Shown here one piece after another: positions 1-13,052 of a DNA stretch of 64,000 nucleotides. The stretch comes from Dipetalonema caudispina (lineage: Eukaryota > Nematoda > Chromadorea > Rhabditida > Onchocercidae). The position numbers and the translations under genes are program-made. The stretch lies in assembly GCA_013365325.1 (NCBI GenBank), contig JABVXV010000006.1:776037-840036 (forward strand), read 5' to 3'. Each line of letters begins with the position of its first letter. Position 1 is the first letter of the stretch. Under the pieces are notes generated by a model. It did no database searches, was not told where the DNA came from, and saw nothing but the letters and a program-made list of their open reading frames with translations.

Positions 1-54
1 AAATGGAATGTACAAAAAAAATTATTCTCGGAATCTTTATGTATTATATTGCAG

Positions 55-3000
55 ATAAGTGATGGTAGATTACCATTCCTGCCATTAACACTTGTGACAT
101 GTATCATTACCGTTATTTTCGGCGAATTATTTCCGCTGGTAGAATATCCTGAAATATTGATAGATAGATTACCGCTTCACGATATCATTCACAATGCTAC
201 TTGCGTGTTGATATATTATAACGAAATGCACACTGTGTCGAACTATTGGATTATCCTGACGATTTACTGTACCTCATTGCAATTTTAGGCAATATGTAAT
301 CGAAGAGGCTTGCCAATTGCCAGTAAGACACGTTATATTACCTGGTTTGCAATGATTGTTTTATCACCTGTTGCCTGGCCAATTTCGAAGATCTTGGATG
401 TAATCCTTGGATCTCAAGGTTATTTACTTTCATTGATTTAACTAGGTCATGTTAAAATTCCTACAATAAAGTTAACAAGCTCGGAATTTGCTTTCTATTA
501 ATTAGAGAACAAAAACGATCTGAAATCACTAAAATTGAATCTTCAACTCCGAATTTCTACAATTTGAAAAGAAAACTTCTTTAATTTATAGGATGTGAAG
601 TATATGATAGAAGTAAAATCGAATTTTTAATTCTGGAAGCGGCAAGGACAAGTTCTGCAGTTTTCTCCGGTATGCATCTCCAGTTATTTCTTTAATCAAT
701 GTACCTCTTCTGTTCAGTTATTTTTAATGTTACAGACGTTAAAAAAGCGTTGCAGAGATTCTAAAAAATGCGATCAATCTGCCAAGAATTCGAGTTGGCA
801 ATGTAATGACACAAATTGATGAAGCATTTCTCTTATCAACAACAGATGCCCTTGACAATAAGGTCATTATTTACCATATTATCAATGTAACTTCGATATT
901 TAACGAAATACATTTTGCTATTAGTGATGCAGTTACCAAAAAGACGTCAAAACATGATAAACGTTGAAGGTGAATCATAATACCAACCATTTAATCATTT
1001 ACTCTGCTTCATTCGCTTAAACTGGAATATTTTCACTTCAAAACGAAAATCTACTTTACAAAAAATGCCTAGTTTACTTTATAAAGTAATCCAAAAAATT
1101 GATTGCTCCAAAATCTAAAATCAAATCTCGTCACAATGAAAAAAAAAAAAAGAACTTCCTCTTTCATTTCTCACTTCTTAAACAATTAATGCTCATGAAA
1201 TAAGACTAATTATTTAAAACGAAATTCCACGAACCAATGTTCCAGTACTGTTTAGGGCTTAAACTTTTTACTTAACAAATGTGACAGCATTTAATTACTC
1301 AAATACTATTCAGAATTATAGCCAGAGCAGATTAAAACAAAAACTCTTTTATAATACAAGATTTTTGCAGCAGTTTAACAGAAAAAGAACGGTTTCAATA
1401 GATCTAGATCCAGTTTTTCACTTTTTGTACCTTCACATCTTCATAATCCGGAATATGGAAACAGGGATTTAAGATCCAGTTAATATTTTTCAAAAAATGA
1501 AATAAAATTCAAATTGATTTATTAATTATCTAGCTGATTCTTTCGATCGTAGAAAAAGGGTATAGTCGCATACCAGTTTATGAAGGTTCAAAGAGAAGTA
1601 AAGTCATTGCGGTACTAAATGTCAAGGACCTCATCACTACTGATTTTAATAAAAGCATTGCAGTCATCGATATATTAAAGAAATTAAATTATTTAAAACA
1701 GGTTAGTTAAGTCATACCTTAATGGAAAATTGTAACATAAAAACATTTTACATTATCATAATTTTGGTTGATAAAGAAAGTTAAAGCTTTTAAAATAACT
1801 TTTTACTTATTAACGGCACTCATCCGATCAGGATTTTAACGACCCAACACTCTAATTAGTAGAAATACTGGTAAATTTTAGAAGAATGAAGTTTCTTCGG
1901 CAACTACCGAAGAGTTGTCTTCTGCCAGTTTAGTAATTTGAATTACTTAATAAATACACATGATGATTAACTTGACTAGCTTTAAATTTATTTTCGAAAA
2001 AGTTATAATTGAAATGATCAGGTCCGTTTTGTATGCGAAGAAATGCAAGTAAAACCTTTACTGAACGAAATGGAAGGACAAAATTTTGCATCCGAACCAA
2101 AAGGTTGCTTTTTGAGATGTATGACTTTAATGATCACAAAAAAGGCTTGTTTTTTTAAATAAGCATTGGACTTCTCATTCTCAATTCATTGGACAATTAT
2201 TAAAACAGCGGTTTCCGTTATCAATTGACTTCACTATATTTTCCTTTACAATTTACCACCCTTAAGTATCTTTTCTAGGTTACATATCACACCTAGCAAT
2301 GGTAGTGAAGTACGATAGTAAAAGTTACAGCCTTGTTGGTCTGATAACGCTCGACGATATCATTGAAGAAATATTTGGAGAAATGAAAGTGAGTTCCTCA
2401 TAAGTATCACTGAATTGAACATCTAAAATAAACTGGAAATTATGAGACTTTCAGTTTCTCATTCAATCGTCCTAATCGCACTCGAACAGTACCACTTCAG
2501 ATCACACAATACCATAGTAAAACAAAATTATTTTGCATGATGAACTATTCCAATGGACAAATCGACGAACTGGATTACATCGGGATCATGCAACTTTCGA
2601 TTGGTTACGATCGGAACCAAATCCATTATCACCGTTACAAGAAATTCATCTTATTCAAGAAACACTGGATAATTACCCTGGTTTTAAAGTACCATAAATC
2701 TTTACGAACAGTTTTAGATCTTACTTTCGAAATGTGCAACAAGTTTGAGAAAGTTGATAACAAAAATAACGATTCTTGGAACATCATTTTATCCAAAAAA
2801 TCATTATTCAGGAATTATCCTTCAATATCCACACCATGCGTCGACTTTTCAATTTGTGCCAAATTCATAGCTCATTTGGTAGGATGAAAAAATTTATCGT
2901 TCATAAACAAGGATATCCATCCAGGTAAATATTAATGATACCTGAAATCAATCCTTTATCTTTTAGAATTTTACAGAACGGACTTCCTTACAATTTCCTT

Positions 3001-3979
3001 TTTCATAACGAATAGTTGATGCAATCTGCAACACAACCTGATTATAACGTCTGCAACAAATCAGCTGCACACGCAGCTTACATAAAAAGGCCTGTAATAC
3101 TTCAATTAAAGATTATGCCTGAAGTCTAACCTCATCCAGGTCAGTAGCAGTAATGCTGACAGGTGAGGCATTTTACGAAGACACGAAAGGTATTCGTGTG
3201 ACTGCCACTCCACTTGAATTGGGTGTCGAGCTTATCGAGCAAATCTATTTGCTATGTCTCGATAAAGGTACATCTGTGGATCTAAACAATTTGTATTTTA
3301 TGCCGCTGAAAACAGTATATGTGGAACCACCATTCCATTATATTAAGGTCCATTTTAATTACTTTATGTAATCAGAGAATAACAAGAGAATATAAAACTG
3401 AATCGGCGGGAAGACTTGAGAATAAATCGTTTCATGGCCTCACTGTCGTCGGATTCTAAAAATTCAAACTAATTCCCAAAACTTCCTTCATGACTCTAAA
3501 AATAATTCAGATCACAGTTCGAGCAGTATTGGCAGCAATGCAAATAACAGAAGTGGATGAATATCGTCGTGAAGTAAGCGAAGCAAGAAATATGAAGGAA
3601 ACGCAGCTTAGTAATTTGTCACCAGTTGGACAAAAATCAACTCTTATCAAGTATATCAAATTTTTGAAAAGCAACAACGAAACAATAAGGCCATCACTGA
3701 AATTTAGTCTGATCAGTTAACTTTCAAACTTATCGAAGAAAGAAGTTTTGTCAAAAAAATGATGAAATTTAATTAGTATTATAGTTATTTAAATCAATTC
3801 TATCAAATAGATTAACAAAAATGAGAAAATGTTTAAATTCTGACAGGAAAAAGCGGAAAATTGATTCAACGCAAAGTATAAGCACACCCAGTAAAGAAGA
3901 TACTGTAACGTACGAGTCCCATAAATCATCAACCCCTTTGTCCACGACCGGATCATTCACGCCAGAGACAACTTCATGA
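55..3979 (+). CDS. CNNM-family (DUF21/CBS) metal transporter, 3' part
   Basis: This is the 3' part of a CNNM (ancient conserved domain) membrane protein, a family linked to Mg2+ transport and homeostasis at the plasma membrane; its 5' end lies outside the window. Phase-consistent exons are 55-138, 289-418, 592-669, 756-862, 1534-1701, 2022-2103 and 2279-2388. They encode the end of the DUF21 domain (hydrophobic helix ending VIFGELFP, then AICNRRGLPIASKTRYITW and PVAWPISKILD), the link IRVGNVMTQIDE, and a CBS pair (EKGYSRIPVYEG; LITLDDIIEEIFGEMK). Further exons are likely at about 2501-2878, 3141-3346 (LTGEAFYEDTKG) and 3511-3650, with a last exon at 3847-3979 ending PETTS before a TGA. The joins between 2389 and 3510 are not resolved. 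The region after the CBS pair does not resemble vertebrate CNNM C termini. Family assignment is firm; the tail model is tentative. Confidence 0.85.
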
Positions 3980-4021
3980 CCTTCTGTTGACTAATTCTCA
4001 ATGTTGTACTATAAATGTTTG

Positions 4022-4027
4022 AATAAA
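4022..4027 (+). terminator. Polyadenylation signal AATAAA of the CNNM gene
   Basis: A canonical AATAAA lies 43 bases after the CNNM stop codon, the usual position for a nematode 3' end. Confidence 0.6.
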
Positions 4028-4465
4028 GAAAATTACAAATTAATACAACTGGTATAGTATTACTGCTGAGAAACGACGAGCAGATGATGTCTTGAGTCTG
4101 GGGTCTTTATTGACCTTTCCTAAGTCCTGAACCTAGGCTCAATATCACGGCACCCATATCCTGAAGAATCTCCATTGAAAAAGAATCTCAATGGGATAGC
4201 TAATTTCACAGGGCGGTCCACGAACTTTTCGGTGGGATTTCGGGACAAACCGGGATATGTTCCGGACAATCTTTTAATTGTTATTGCTAGGGGTAGGAGT
4301 TGATTGATTATTGTGATGTAATTGTTAGAGTTGTGTATTGTTATCATCATCTAAGTGAGATCAACGCATGGCGAACTGATGCTTAATTGCCGAGAACAAT
4401 TTTGCTACAGATAAGAATAATTTTGTTATGCGGTATATTCTTTTTCCTCCCGAAATTCTGTTTAT

Positions 4466-4478
4466 TATTTTTTTTCAG
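4466..4478 (+). promoter_or_regulatory. Probable spliced-leader acceptor of the first PPR-like gene
   Basis: A T-rich tract ending TTTTTTTTCAG lies 20 bases before the chosen ATG at 4499, with no coding exon upstream that fits. This is the layout of a nematode trans-splice acceptor; a cis-spliced 5'UTR intron would look the same. Confidence 0.5.
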
Positions 4479-4498
4479 GAGGTGAGTAATGTAATGCT

Positions 4499-7400
4499 AT
4501 GCAGGATTTTCTACGATTCTTTTGGCCAATTACCACTTGGCGTCTGTATGTTTCCATTTCATTTCTTATATTATACAAAATCTGAATTTTTTAAAAAAAG
4601 GAACTTGTTCGTCATTTAATCTTAATCAAAAATGTTTTCAATTTCTTCCTTCTTTTTGAAAAATGTATTCTTTGATTTGCTGAAGGTTAGTTTTTGGGAT
4701 AAGAAACAGCAAATGAAATGCAACATTGTAATTTTTCAGACTTCACAGGTCAGTTATCTTTCCGAAACAGAGCTCCTGCTTAATATTGCTTCAGAAAGAG
4801 CAAATGGCATTAACAGTCAAACGATGGTTGTTTGCCGAATCAGTCCAACAAATGGTAAAGAAAAGCGGTAATACTAAGAAGGACAAATATCTTCTCACAC
4901 TTTCCCCATCTGAGGTAGTCTTTTGCAACAAGCTTTATTCTGTTTACATTGTTTTGATTTCGATTTCGAAAAAGCTCAATGCTTCAAAATTCCTATAACG
5001 TCTTACTTTGATCGTTAGTTTGAGCATTTTTAGAAATAAGTGATCACTGATTAATGAATTAGTGAGCAGTACATCTGAATAGATGTTGCAGCATAAGACA
5101 GAGCAGTCAGCGGATTTTCTCATTGCTGGATTGCGAGACATTTATCAAAAGCGACTAACAATTCAATCAGATATTTTTATTGCCAGCATTTTGCTACCTC
5201 TTGAATCAAAAAATGGTTTCTTTCCATTTTCTACGGCTTTCAAATACATGGAGGAATCAATTGAATGCAGTTTCATTTGTGTCTCTCTTTATATGTACCT
5301 TTTCTTTAGGTAATTTGGTAGAATTTCTGCAACGATCTGGTGATATTCATGTTCCATTTTTATTGAGTTTATGTGGTTTGCCGATGAGTGATGCTACATG
5401 TGGTGCGAAATCCGCAATAGCTGATCGTTTTTGGAAAGCACTTATCCGTGCAAGTAGGTTTCTGAATTTGCCATTATTTACTTCAGCTAAAGAAAATTTA
5501 ACTAGGAGCAGTTATTTGGAACAGAATTATATTATTATAAAATTACGTGAAATGCTTCATTCGAAATTACAAGCTCGAATTTGAAGATATTCCAATAACT
5601 CATGCAGCGATGAAAAGTCGTCTAAGGATTTTAATTGAAAACGAGCAAACATTCGATGCTTTTGAGATGCTGAAGGAAGCTGAAACAACATTCGGTCTTG
5701 AGGCGGACGAAGAATTTTTCACCGTTATTCTGCAGGAGCTCTCAGTGACGGGAAGCATTAATACCATGAAGTTTGTCTTATTGCTTTATTACGGCCATTA
5801 AAATGTACGCTTTATGAAGTAAGTTTAATGACTCAGAATAAATGTATAAAATTTATCCAATCTTAAATGTGATACTAAAAAAGGCTGATCATGAAAAGTT
5901 ATATTCAGAATGACTCTTATGATTTTAATAATTTTTCGTTCAGTTCGATGATAAGGGAAATAGAAAGGCGCAAGTTGCCCGTGAATATAAAAATGAAGGC
6001 ATCGCAAATATACTGTTATTTTAAGAATGATGATAACAATGCAATGGAGCTAGTTCAAGTGAGCATTTCTAAATAGCATATTTCTTAAATCTCAATCTAG
6101 CATATTTTATAAATTTACGAATTAATTCCTTTTTTTCTATTTTATCAATTTTCTTTGCTTGCACATTGCTTAACGAAATATCTCATCGACTAATTCAACT
6201 GTTTTATTGTTTGCAGAATGCTATTACAGAACACGGAAATGAAATTGAACCACTAATTTTTATGGTGCGCTGTCAAATTGCTATTGAAAAACGCAATATC
6301 CAAAATTTCAAGCTGGTATGTCTGACCACAGATTTCATTAAAACAGTAGCAAATGATTTGGAATTTGATCATTTGAATTCCTCAACAAAAAACGAGTGAT
6401 GCCAAGTAATAGCTGCTTTCTTGTTTTTATCAGTTATTGGATTCACTCTCTTCATCGGAATTATCGCTGCAATTACTTACTGATGAAATGGTGATGAAAT
6501 TTGTGTGGCTATTGGCGCGTAATGGCACCGATTCGATGGGCAAAGATCATGAACAGCTTTGCACTGAAGTCAGTTTTTAACTCTTTTTGAGAAATATGTA
6601 TTCTCAATTTTAGATGTAATCATTTACTTTAGATACTTCGGAAAGTGAGAAAGGAACATGGTTTTTTCAAATTGATGATTCGAGAAGCAAATCGACATGC
6701 GGTCCATGGAATGTTCTATTCAGCCCTTTCATACTTTCACAGTGATTTGCATGTATCTGACAAATCCATTTTTAGAGGTGAAAGTGGTGCGTTTTTCTAT
6801 TAAATTCATCAAGTTGATGGTAATTCCGCTCCTCCAATATATTATGATTATGAAATTTACCATCTAAAATACGTATTCCCGAGTTCTTTGTAATTTCGTG
6901 CTTCAGATCTTGGACGTCATATGGTCTGGGTTGGTTGTTTCTCAAAAGCTCTAATAAGTGCTGAATTATCTTTGGAAGAATTGAAAACTTTATTTATGCA
7001 TATCAATAGAAATACTCATCATGCGTAAGATTTTCGAATTTTTTTGCTGAAAAATGTCTGTCTAAATTTATAATGGCATCACCTTTATTTTCAAATTTTT
7101 TAGACATTTTTTGCTGGAACATATTTTATACTGTGTTTTGACGGATAAATTTTTGTCTCTTCAAAAATCTTTGCTGCTAACTTTGGTGCTTTTGGAAATT
7201 TTGGACCCGAACTGCACTAAGATTCACGTTGCTCTACCCTTACTTGTACGGTATGTTATTTTTCTTCTTGTCTCATTTATTTTGTATTCATTATTTCGTT
7301 TACGGATTTTATTAATTTCTTGAAGCTTTGCCTTCATACTAAGCTATATTTCAGTGCATCTGGAGTTGAACAACGCCTGGAAATATTGGCTCGTTTTGTA

Positions 7401-10239
7401 TCAGCTGGTTACAATGATTTGAGTCACTTGAATTATGGTGTTATACGAAAGCTGGTGTTGAAACCTTTACTTGGTTTAGCTTACGCTTTTTATTTAATAT
7501 TACTGAGGAGATTTACGAATAGGTTTATCCTTTGATCAAATCTCCTATTTATTCATTACTTTGCGAAGTATATTGCTTTGCAACATAATTATCAATATAT
7601 ATAGTAAACTCTTCCAGGAGGAGATGGCACAGAAAAGAACAAATGGAACACTGAACAGCTTGCTCATGTTGTGAATATCATCAAAAAGCATAAAATACCG
7701 GAAGAGAGTGCTTACAAGCTCTTAAAATCTGTCGTGATAGGAATTAGCAGTCTGGAAAAGTGAGTGATTTGTTCTACATTTGTTCTACTTTCAAGGTAGA
7801 ATTGGAATTTGTGGAAATCTGCATATCTATTAGACGGAAACCATGATTAGGTTTTTAAAATTTTTAAGGTCGAGTAATTTTCAGATGGCTGAAAGAGCAA
7901 AGTAGTCGAAATAAAACTGATGTAAGGAAGGACAATAAAATATTTTCAAATACGTTGAAGAAATACATCTCAAATCAGGTACTTCGCTATACGATACAAT
8001 TTTTAGAGGTTTCATTGAAAGCAAAGTTTTTGATTATTTTTACCAATTGGTTGTTGTACATTCATTCATTCTGATGTGAAGGTTATAAGTTCAACAAGAA
8101 ACAGATAAAATGAATGTTTTATGTTTTGCTTTTCGCGAAATTCTTAAATTCTTTTCATTTGTCCATTGCTGCTTATCTTCACTTTTTTTTGCTTATAGTT
8201 CTACTGCTTATCCACATAAATACATCATGAGATAACCCTAATCATTATTTTTTCTCAATAGGTGTTGGAAAAAAAATTGAAATGAATTTCATTGCCACTT
8301 TGCAGGAAGTGGACAAGATCCATGAATTTATCAAAACAAATGGTTCGGCAGATACTTCTCAGCTGTTTCAACCCATTATAATGTTATACATTAATAAAGC
8401 TGATTGGGGCACTCTTATAGATTACATAAAACAGATGTTAGCTCTATCTTTTTGCTTCATCTTATTTGATTTTGAATAAATAAACAAAATCTATAGAAAT
8501 CACACTGGTGTATTTTAAATTAAGACAAACTTCTGCATGCTTTACAAAGTCAATTTCTTATTTTTAGACATAACGATGGCAGCAGTTTGATTCACTTAAC
8601 TATTGACAATATTTTATTGATTCTGGCTCGACATTTAGAAGAATTCAAGAGTTTTAACATGGCATCTGATTTCGTTTATTACTTACAACAGATTGTTTCT
8701 AAGGGTAAGCAAACTGCTTACAGTATTTGTATTTGAAATTACTTGTTCTTCAAATTCATCCGAAAAGTGCATCACATATAGGTACTTCATGCAGTAACTG
8801 GAAGTGCGTCACGTGATCATCTTCCTTTGTTTCTACTTTTCACTCGCTTATCATTTGATACACCCGTCTTCAACGCCGTTCCAGCCTAGAAGTTGAGTTA
8901 TAGTCCATTCGGCGACTGAACTCATTTAAAGTGAAGCTAAAATTTTCAGATCTTCGCTTAAATACTCGAAATGAGAAAACGCTGAGGAGGCTAATACGGC
9001 AGAGCTTAGAACTTCCGTACGAAACTATTCATCCATTAATTGCCTGCTCGCAAATGTTTAGGAAACTCGCAGACGCTAAGTGGATTCAATCCGGCTTCTT
9101 TGAAACTGTCTCAACTTCATTTGCTTCAGCAGCTTTAACAAGGTTAGTTCATCGAACAAGAGTCCTGTTAACACAGCACTTAATTCTGTTTATGAGTCGC
9201 CGTTCTTCAAATTCAAATTTTAACATGCACATTGGCAAACTTCTCTATTTACAGATTTGGTTTCGAAGAAGCTTTGAAAGTTTGCAGTATTTTTCAGTTT
9301 TCTGATTTTCCGAACGGTATCATTTGTTTACTACATCATGCTTCCAGAACCGGTGATGATAATCTTACCAACAAAGGTTGAAATTCGTTATGAATCCCAA
9401 TAGCCAAACTGTCCAGTTTGACACATAATTCCCTAACAATTTGTTTTTTCCAGCACTTACCTTAGCGAGGACATACTGGCCAGAATGGAAAGTTTCCGTA
9501 ACTTTTGTTTCGATTATGATTTGTTTAGAAAAGCTGGAGGAGGCAGATCGTTTGCTACAAAAAGTAAGATTGAAACCTAATTTTAAATACATTTCCAAAA
9601 GTCTCTTTTGAAATTATGTTATTTATAAGTAGGCAGCGAGTTGAATGAGATTTTTTAGGCAGATATCAAATGGATAAACGTCTTTCACACCTATAAATTG
9701 CTGTGTGCTTTACATCTTGATGAGGTATTTGTTTATTTTCGTAGAAATTTAATTTCTTGTTGATTCCATTAGTCGTCCCACTCCGATTTTTTTGTCATAA
9801 TTTTTGCGTTGGCTGTTTTTATGGGAGCAGAGATCTCTTTACTAGTATTGTTATGAAGACTTTTAAAAGTGCTTTAGATTAAAATATTTTGCGCAGAGTT
9901 CATCTTAATTATATTTCATCGAACTTGCTCGTCTATTTCTTCATGTTTTCAGGCATTTAACTTTCACTTCAATTACTTAAACCTTTTCTCAAAAGCACTG
10001 GAATATAATAGACATGACGAAGCCTGCACCCGTTTGACACTGGATTGTTTGAAGAATTGCAGTGAGTAACTAGAAATTTGTTTCTTAATAACGCCCACAT
10101 TTATTCTGCATATTGACATTTCAATTTGTTTTTAGCTCGAAAAGATCCAGATCAAGCTTATTTGGTGAAAAATTTTCTCAAAAGCATTGGAGTACAATGA
10201 AAGCTAAGTGCATTCGTTATCGCTGTCAAAGGAACTGAT
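4499..10239 (+). CDS. PPR/LRPPRC-like mitochondrial helical-repeat protein (922 aa model)
   Basis: A chain of 22 exons keeps phase throughout: 4499-4545, 4740-4914, 5083-5215, 5310-5453, 5587-5770, 5944-6058, 6217-6315, 6434-6568, 6633-6777, 6907-7024, 7104-7250, 7355-7473, 7618-7759, 7885-7978, 8306-8436, 8568-8704, 8950-9142, 9255-9376, 9454-9563, 9659-9724, 9953-10061, 10136-10239. The start MQDFLRFFWPITTWRLLHRS is basic, hydrophobic and free of acid apart from one Asp, like a mitochondrial presequence. The rest is helix after helix, with PPR-like stretches such as THAAMKSRLRILIENEQTFD. LRPPRC-type proteins bind mitochondrial mRNA and support its stability and translation; that role is inferred. 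Weak points are the poor acceptor TTTGAAG at 5586 and the last exon: in phase it ends at 10239, but another frame ending at 10201 (LVKNFLKSIGVQ) looks more protein-like. It could instead be another alpha-solenoid family. Confidence 0.7.
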
Positions 10240-11710
10240 CAATCGCAATTTTTGCCCCGTGTTGCTATTAGGAATTCATTTTAGTAACAGTTTGTCATCA
10301 TTCATTCATAAATAACATACCATAAGAGCCAGAAAAGTTCCCCAAATTATTGTAAAGATGAAAGAAATAAGGTGAAACTTCTTGTTCTAGAAACAAACCT
10401 AAAAGAAAGTTATTATCTGCAAAGGATCATTAGCATCAGCAGCGACGAGAATTTGCGTTTTAGTATCCCTCAGTGGAGTGGAATTTTCAGGTCATGATTA
10501 CCAACGCGAATAGAAAGGAATGTCAATGATTATGGTGTAACTTTCAAGTAAATTGGAATAGTGATAAATGGTTCTGCTTCACAGTCGGGAATCTTGGATA
10601 AAATTTGTGACTTTATTCTTTTGATATTGTTTTCTTTTTCTTCCGCTCAGTGTCTTAAAAATATTCTTTTTCATTATGATAACTTGTTCAAAGATGAATG
10701 CTTCCGTTTGTTTACAGGTGTCTAATAAAAATGCCATTATAATGCGTTATTTCTTATCAGCCAAATAAAAAAAGTAGAGAGAAAAGGACATATAGTAAAT
10801 AGATTATGCGTTTTCCACTTCTCTTCTTATCTTATTCCCCAATTAGCACATTTATTGTCTCTCTAGAATTCACATAAACTTATCGTTTTGTGAATATTTG
10901 ATAACAGTTGCAGAACTAACCAAAGAGTACCTTGATGAGGTCAATGAAATGGCATTGTTTGGGACGATACTTTTCATCGTGCCACAAAGTGTTTCGAAGA
11001 TTGCCATCAAGATTTGGTATCCTTAAGTAATTTCTCTATTCGATAGGATATGAGTAAGGGATGGCGGGGATAGGTATAAGGGTCATTGGAAGATTAGTTT
11101 CCTTTATAAAGGATGGAACTTTATGTAGTATTCTATTACATTATCATGAATGGTACATTTCGTGAGTATCCGACGTGTCTTAAAATTAGGAAAGACTTGG
11201 AAGTGATGTATAAATTGTCCTCCTATTCAGATAATAACAGTAAAAAAAATTTATCACTAGTCGTAATCTTTATGTACAACAGAGTCCTATATCATTAGTT
11301 GTTATCGTTATCAGTAATCATTTCATTAACATTTATAATTATTCACCATATTAAACTTCACATCATTCACACTGCAGTATGTTATATAGTACACGTTTCA
11401 AGACATAAGAAACATTCCTTTTATCACCTAAACAGTTACGACATTCAACGATTGAGAAAGCGTCATCCAGAGAATTTAAGCACTGTAAAGATGTATAGTG
11501 TAGTTGATGCGCTGTACTAACGTTTGGCTCACTACTTTTGCATATATGCTTGGAATAAATTCCTTGTTAATTAGCAGCAGTTCGTGTTGGTTAATACTGT
11601 TTTACACTTTCATATGATGCTAAATAATTAACAGTAATAACACACATTTTCTGCTTAAGAATTGAGCAATTACAAATTAATTAGTGATGACTTCCGCACA
11701 TTTTTTTCAG
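10240..11710. other. Intergenic region upstream of the KDEL receptor gene
   Basis: About 1.4 kb with no exon that could be supported. Short reading frames at 11113-11298 and 11299-11520 have no flanking splice signals and no recognisable composition. AATAAA at 10763-10768 could serve the upstream gene. The region presumably contains the promoter of the KDEL receptor operon. Confidence 0.4.
11701..11710 (+). promoter_or_regulatory. Splice acceptor abutting the KDEL receptor ATG
   Basis: TTTTTTTCAG is immediately followed by the initiator ATG at 11711, leaving no 5'UTR on the genomic side. This is typical of nematode SL trans-splicing directly onto the start codon. Confidence 0.65.
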
Positions 11711-12979
11711 ATGAACATCTTCCGACTAACAGCAGACTTGGCACATCTTGTTGCCATTTTTATTTTGGCGCTAAAAATGTGGACGACACGATCGGTTGCC
11801 GGTATATCAGGCAGATCACAGCTTCTTTTCGCAGCTGTTTTTACATCTCGATACTTGGATCTTTTCACCAATTTTATTTCCGTCTATAATTCGGCCATGA
11901 AGGTTTTTTTGACAGTTTTTGTTAAAGTAGACAATTTTAATCACCATTCGTTTCGTTTTACGAGAAAATATTTAACTAAGTTATCAGATTCATTGAATTT
12001 TTCGTCTCAGTTTTTTTTTTTTTGTCATCCAAATTGATACTCTCCATCCATATCTTTTTCAAAACATATATGAATCATTCATCTCTTATTTTAATTGGTA
12101 CTATACATTACTTTCTGATAAAACATATAGTTTTTCTTTAGTGGTTTATCACCACGACGAATACGCAGTCGTTTTCTGTTGTAGGTTTTCTTCCTAGTAT
12201 CATCTTTTGGTACTCTGTATCTGATGTGGATCAAATTCAGAGCAACTTATGACAGAAATCATGACACATTTCGTATCGAATTCTTGGTGCTTCCATGTGC
12301 TCTTTTGGCTCTGCTTATCAATCACGAATTTACAGTCATGGAGGTATTGCTGTTCTTTCTTCCTTTCTGAACTGGAATGACTGAAGTTATACCTATATAA
12401 AAAAATTTGTAGGTAATGTGGACATTTTCGATTTATTTGGAAGCTGTTGCCATTATGCCACAACTCTTTATGCTTTCTCGTACCGGAAGCGCTGAAACTA
12501 TCACTGCACATTATTTGTTCGCACTTGGTTCTTACCGGTACGTAAACATGTTATATGATGATTCGAAGATACATATAGTATGCTTCTGAACTAATAGTGA
12601 TACATAACTAGTTCTTCGTTTTCTGATCACTCTCCTTTGCACCTGTTGCGTCCACATTTTATTTCTTGCAGCCGTTCTTATCGTACCAGTTTCATTTAAG
12701 TGAGAAAGAGTGCATTTTCAGGGCATATTTTAAGGGAATTTTTAATCGTTTTCATAGAAATAAATAACTACAACTAGACAACAAATGAAATATCACAAAA
12801 TAATGTATTCCAGCGCATTATATATATTGAATTGGATCTATCGCTATTATACGGAAGGGTTCTTCGACCCCATTGCTGTCATATCCGGAATCGTTCAAAC
12901 CGTACTTTATGCTGATTTCTTCTATCTTTATGTTTCACGTGTTCTACGTCAGAATCGTGGTTTACAACTTTCGGCATAA
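11711..12979 (+). CDS. erd-2: ER lumen protein-retaining (KDEL) receptor
   Basis: A complete KDEL receptor: a seven-helix Golgi/ER membrane protein that binds escaped ER chaperones and returns them by COPI vesicles. Exons are 11711-11902, 12185-12343, 12413-12537 and 12814-12979, giving 213 residues with all phases matching; family members are about 212. Visible landmarks are the N terminus [19 protein letters not shown], the segment [30 protein letters not shown], the [10 protein letters not shown] stretch, [37 protein letters not shown] and [18 protein letters not shown]. The acceptor directly in front of the ATG supports the start. The stop is only 73 bases before the next start codon, so it is probably the first gene of an operon. 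Identification is very secure. Confidence 0.97.
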
Positions 12980-13039
12980 ATCGCTTTTTTAAATGATTAT
13001 TTCTATAGGTGCGACTCTTGTACAAATTATCGCTGAGTG

Positions 13040-13049
13040 ATTCTTTTAG
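13040..13049 (+). promoter_or_regulatory. Downstream trans-splice acceptor between KDEL receptor and next gene
   Basis: The TTCTTTTAG acceptor sits 70 bases after the KDEL receptor stop and 3 bases before the next ATG (13053). An intercistronic gap of this size with an acceptor at its end is the hallmark of a nematode operon. Confidence 0.55.
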
Positions 13050-13052
13050 GAA

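Larger units (their letters stand above)
3980..4498. other. Intergenic spacer between the CNNM and PPR-like genes
   Basis: No coding exon could be placed here. It holds the CNNM poly(A) signal and, at its right edge, the trans-splice-like acceptor of the next gene. A minus-strand reading frame at 4120-4350 has no splice or homology support. Confidence 0.5.

Noticed and set aside
5771..5818. Possible extra coding segment followed by a strong GTAAGT donor
   Set aside because: Would need a frameshift. The donor at 5771 joins in phase to the exon at 5944, so the segment is taken as intron.
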